Source: Acuticoccus sediminis
Lineage (GTDB): Bacteria; Pseudomonadota; Alphaproteobacteria; Rhizobiales; Amorphaceae
Direction: 5' to 3'
Assembly (NCBI RefSeq): GCF_003258595.1
Contig: NZ_QHHQ01000002.1
Span: 930,001 to 994,000, forward strand
Length of the DNA: 64,000 nt
A program made the translations under genes and the position numbers. The notes beneath the pieces were generated by a model. It was not told the origin of the DNA. It was given only the letters and a program-made list of their open reading frames with translations, and searched no databases. How positions within the stretch are numbered: position 1 is the first letter of the stretch; the number at the start of each line of letters is the position of its first letter. Positions 61,255 through 64,000 of this stretch are shown here, in pieces.

Positions 61255-64000
61255 TCAGGACGCGGCCGGGGCGGTGCCTTCGTCGTGCGGCAGGGCGGGG
61301 CCTCCCGCCTCGGCTTCGGCTTCGGCGCGCCTGGCGGCGAACGTCTTCTCGCCGCCGGCGAGGCGCATGACGAAGGCGAAGAAGACCGGCGCGAAGAGCA
61401 GGCCAAGCACCGTCGCCGAGATCATCCCGCCGACCACGTTGATGCCGATGGCGTTCTGGCTCGCCGCGCTGGCGCCCGTCGCGATCGCCATCGGGATCAC
61501 GCCCATGGTGAACGCGAGCGAGGTCATGAGGATCGGACGGAAGCGCAGGCGGCAGGCGGTGATCGTCGCCTCGCGCAGCGACTGGCCCTCCATCATCAGG
61601 TCCTTCGCCACCTCCACGATGAGGATCGCGTTCTTGGCGGACAGGCCGACGATCGTGATGAGGCCGACGGTGAAGTAGACGTCGTTGGAGAGCCCCGACA
61701 GCACCACCGCCGCGACCGAGCCGATCGCCCCCATCGGCACGATGAGCATTACCGCGAGGGGGATCGACCAGCTCCCGTAGAGCCCGGCAAGGCAGAGGAA
61801 AACGAACACCACCGACAGGCCGATCAGGAACGGCGCCTGCGAGCCGGACTGGATCTCCTGCAGCGACTGGCCCGTCCACTCGAACGCGAAGCCCGACGGC
61901 AGCTCGCCGGCAAGGCGCTCCATCTCGGCGATCGCGTCGCCGGACGAGTAGCCCGGCGCCGCCGAGCCGCCGATGCGCATCGAGGGATAGCCGTTGTAGC
62001 CGACGAGCTGGGTCGGCCCGTACGCCCATTCGGCGGTCGCGAAGGCGGACAACGGCACCATGCCGCCCTGCGTGTTGCGCACGTTGAGTGTCATGACGTC
62101 CTCTACCGTCATGCGCGAGCGCGCCTCGGCCTGGACGATGACGCGCTGCATGCGCCCCTGGTTCGGGAAGTCGTTGACGTAGGACGAGCCGAGGGCGGCC
62201 GAGACCGTCCGGTTGATCTCCCCGAAGCCGACGCCGAACGCGTTCGCCTTGGCGCGGTCGACGTTGAGGCGGAGCTGCGGCCCGGGCGGCAGTCCTTCCG
62301 TGTAGACCTGACCGATGACCGGGCTCGCCTGCGCGGCCGCCATCAGCTGCTGCGCCCCCTCGCGCAGGCGCGCGTCACCGAGGTTGGCGCGGTCCTGCAG
62401 GCGGAAGGCGAAGCCCGAGCTCGACCCGAGGCCCTGGATCGGCGGCGGCGACAGCGCGTAGGCGATCGCGTCGCGGATCGAGGCGAGCATCCCGGAGAGG
62501 GTGCCGGACAGCGCCGCGGCGCTCTCGTCCTCGCCGCGCTCGGCCCAGTCCTTCAGCGTGACGAAGGCGAGACCCGAGTTCGGCCCCTGGCCCGAGAACG
62601 AGTAGCCCTGGATGATGAGGATGCTGTCCACCCCGTCGAGCGAGAGGGCAAAGTCCTCGGCGCTCTTCGTCACCTCGCGCAACCGGTTGGACGTGGCGCC
62701 CGGAGGAGCCTGGACGTCGGCGAGCAGGAAGCCCTGGTCCTCCTGCGGCAGGAAGGCGGACGGGATCTGCAGGTAGACGTAGCCGAGACCGACCAAGAGG
62801 GCGAGGTAGACCACCATCAGCCGTCCGGCGCGCCGGATCAGGCCGCCGACCAGCCCCGCGTAGCCGTGCGAGGCGCGGTCGAAGTTGCGGTTGAACCAGC
62901 CGAAGACGCCGCCCTTGGAGTGCGAATGTCCCTTGGGAATCGGCTTCAGGAGGGTGGCGCACAGCGCCGGCGTCAGCGACAGGGCGAGGAAGGCGGAGAA
63001 GAAGATCGACACCACCATCGTCAGCGAGAACTGCTGGTAGATGATGCCCACCGAGCCGGGGAAGAAGGCGAGGGGGACGAACACCGCCATCAGCGCGAGC
63101 GTGATGCCGATGATGGCGCCGGAGATCTGCCCCATCGCCTTCTTGGAGGCCTCCTTCGGGGAGAGGCCCTCCTCGGACATGATCCGCTCGACGTTCTCCA
63201 CCACGACGATCGCGTCGTCGACGAGGATGCCGATGGCAAGGACCATCGCAAACATGGTGAGGACGTTGATGGAGAAGCCCGCCGGTAGCATCACCGCCAT
63301 CGTGCCCGCGAGCGCGATCGGGACCACCAGCGTCGGGATGATCGTGTAGCGGAAGTTCTGCAGGAACACGAACATCACGACGAAGACGAGCACCACCGCC
63401 TCCATCAGCGTGTGCAGCACCTTCTCGATGGAGGCGTCGACGAACGGGGTCGTGTCGTAGGGGACTTCGTAGGAGACGCCCGCGGGGAAGAGCGGCTCCA
63501 GCCGGTCCATCGTCTCGCGCACGCCTTCGGCCGTGTCGAGCGCGTTGCCCGTCGGCGAGAGCTGGACGCCGATGGAGGCGACGGGCTGACCGTTGAGGTA
63601 GGTGTTGAAGTTGAACGTCTCGGCGTCGATCTCGACCCGCGCCACGTCGGAGAGGCGCACCAGGGCACCGTTGTCCTCGGCGCGCAGGACGATCGAGCCG
63701 AACTCCTCCGGCGTCGAGAGCTGGCCGGTGACGAGGAGCGTCGCCTGCGTCTGCTGGCTGACGGGGTTCGGGCTCGCGCCCACGGAGCCGGCGGCGACCT
63801 GCGCGTTCTGCTCGGTGATCGCATCGGTCACGTCGGTCAGGGAGAGGCCGAGGCCGACGAGCCTGTCCGGGTCGACCCAGACGCGCATCGCCCGCTCGGC
63901 GGCGAAGAGCTGCGCACGGCCGACTCCCGGCACGCGGCGAATCTCGTTCAGCACGCTGCGCGCGGCGTAGTCGCCGAGGCCGACTTCGTCGAGCCCCGAC
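61255..64000 (-). CDS. HAE1-type RND efflux pump (AcrB/MexB-like), truncated by window edge
   Basis: 914 residues of a pump whose N-terminal first helix and about 130 residues lie beyond the right edge. Proton-relay signatures GILVDDAIVVVENVERIM and the later VGLSAKNAILIVEVAKD are present, as are two large periplasmic loops (SGQGPNSGLAFVTLKDWAER; PGYSSGDAIAEM) and the tail LGLLFAPVFFAFVMRLAGGE. It exports hydrophobic compounds together with a membrane fusion protein and an outer-membrane channel, which would be encoded to the right of the window. It converges with the TetR gene. The frame is open through the edge. Confidence 0.9.
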   Translation of the reverse strand, partial: SGLDEVGLGDYAARSVLNEIRRVPGVGRAQLFAAERAMRVWVDPDRLVGLGLSLTDVTDAITEQNAQVAAGSVGASPNPVSQQTQATLLVTGQLSTPEEFGSIVLRAEDNGALVRLSDVARVEIDAETFNFNTYLNGQPVASIGVQLSPTGNALDTAEGVRETMDRLEPLFPAGVSYEVPYDTTPFVDASIEKVLHTLMEAVVLVFVVMFVFLQNFRYTIIPTLVVPIALAGTMAVMLPAGFSINVLTMFAMVLAIGILVDDAIVVVENVERIMSEEGLSPKEASKKAMGQISGAIIGITLALMAVFVPLAFFPGSVGIIYQQFSLTMVVSIFFSAFLALSLTPALCATLLKPIPKGHSHSKGGVFGWFNRNFDRASHGYAGLVGGLIRRAGRLMVVYLALLVGLGYVYLQIPSAFLPQEDQGFLLADVQAPPGATSNRLREVTKSAEDFALSLDGVDSILIIQGYSFSGQGPNSGLAFVTLKDWAERGEDESAAALSGTLSGMLASIRDAIAYALSPPPIQGLGSSSGFAFRLQDRANLGDARLREGAQQLMAAAQASPVIGQVYTEGLPPGPQLRLNVDRAKANAFGVGFGEINRTVSAALGSSYVNDFPNQGRMQRVIVQAEARSRMTVEDVMTLNVRNTQGGMVPLSAFATAEWAYGPTQLVGYNGYPSMRIGGSAAPGYSSGDAIAEMERLAGELPSGFAFEWTGQSLQEIQSGSQAPFLIGLSVVFVFLCLAGLYGSWSIPLAVMLIVPMGAIGSVAAVVLSGLSNDVYFTVGLITIVGLSAKNAILIVEVAKDLMMEGQSLREATITACRLRFRPILMTSLAFTMGVIPMAIATGASAASQNAIGINVVGGMISATVLGLLFAPVFFAFVMRLAGGEKTFAARRAEAEAEAGGPALPHDEGTAPAAS

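Noticed and set aside
61285-63288. Plus-strand frame of 667 codons within the RND gene
   Set aside because: Shadow of the pump gene on the opposite strand; sequence is charged and lacks any recognisable family.

Overview
This window is GC-rich (most genes run at about 65-70 percent G+C, with a few AT-richer promoter stretches). It reads as a chromosomal segment of an alphaproteobacterium, most likely in Hyphomicrobiales. Pointers are a HutC-type GntR regulator, an Atu4866-family small protein, FixJ-like response regulators with a PAS-rich kinase, TRAP dicarboxylate-type transport, and a very large autotransporter built of AQS(I/V)GGGGG repeats. I saw no tRNA, rRNA, CRISPR array, insertion sequence, integrase or phage gene. 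The species call is inference.

Layout. 0-4 kb: hutC-like repressor, an RraA-like aldolase, and a secreted CHRD plus RTX calcium-binding protein closed by a strong terminator. 4.1-11.1 kb: a giant autotransporter of about 2,336 residues if repaired, whose passenger and beta-barrel lie in different frames because of one apparent missing base near 9458. 11.3-16.6 kb: a four-GAF sensor kinase, an EamA exporter and a quinone oxidoreductase. 17-21.7 kb: an ABC-F ATPase and a winged-helix/STAND ATPase/TPR regulator. 21.8-27.5 kb: a leftward set of pirin, two YcaC-like cysteine hydrolases, a second pirin and a DUF5996-GNAT fusion, facing a divergent LysR gene. 27.5-31.5 kb: PPK2 polyphosphate kinase, a small coiled-coil protein, and the ergothioneine pair egtB-egtD. 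31.6-41.7 kb: short redox or catabolic operons next to LysR or AraC regulators (intradiol dioxygenase/DoxX; SDR/Atu4866/SnoaL-like/hydrolase; NmrA/cupin/AhpD-like) and an MBL hydrolase. 42.1-46.5 kb: a translationally coupled operon of a four-PAS histidine kinase and three response regulators. 47-51.8 kb: an SDR, a GlxA-type AraC regulator, and an IorA/IorB-like molybdenum hydroxylase. 51.9-55.7 kb: EmrB/EmrA-like efflux pair with a divergent TetR gene and two matching operators. 56.3-61.2 kb: a complete TRAP transporter (P, Q, M), an alpha/beta hydrolase and a TetR regulator. 61.3 kb to the end: an HAE1-type RND efflux pump cut by the window edge.

How it fits together. Much of the window is stress, redox and efflux capacity arranged as small operons with their own divergent regulator. 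Ergothioneine, pirins, quinone reductase, the AhpD-like protein and polyphosphate kinase fit oxidative or nutrient stress; two pumps, ABC-F and EamA fit toxic-compound handling. The secreted RTX protein and the autotransporter are the surface-interaction part. Several intergenic palindromes (LysR T-N11-A box, paired TetR operators, two palindromes before the TRAP operon) give specific regulatory hypotheses. No wholly new system was demonstrated. The most unusual items are the frame-broken repeat autotransporter, the DUF5996-GNAT fusion beside duplicated pirin and cysteine hydrolase genes, the one-kinase/three-regulator operon, and a 16-codon leader ORF before the TRAP-linked hydrolase.
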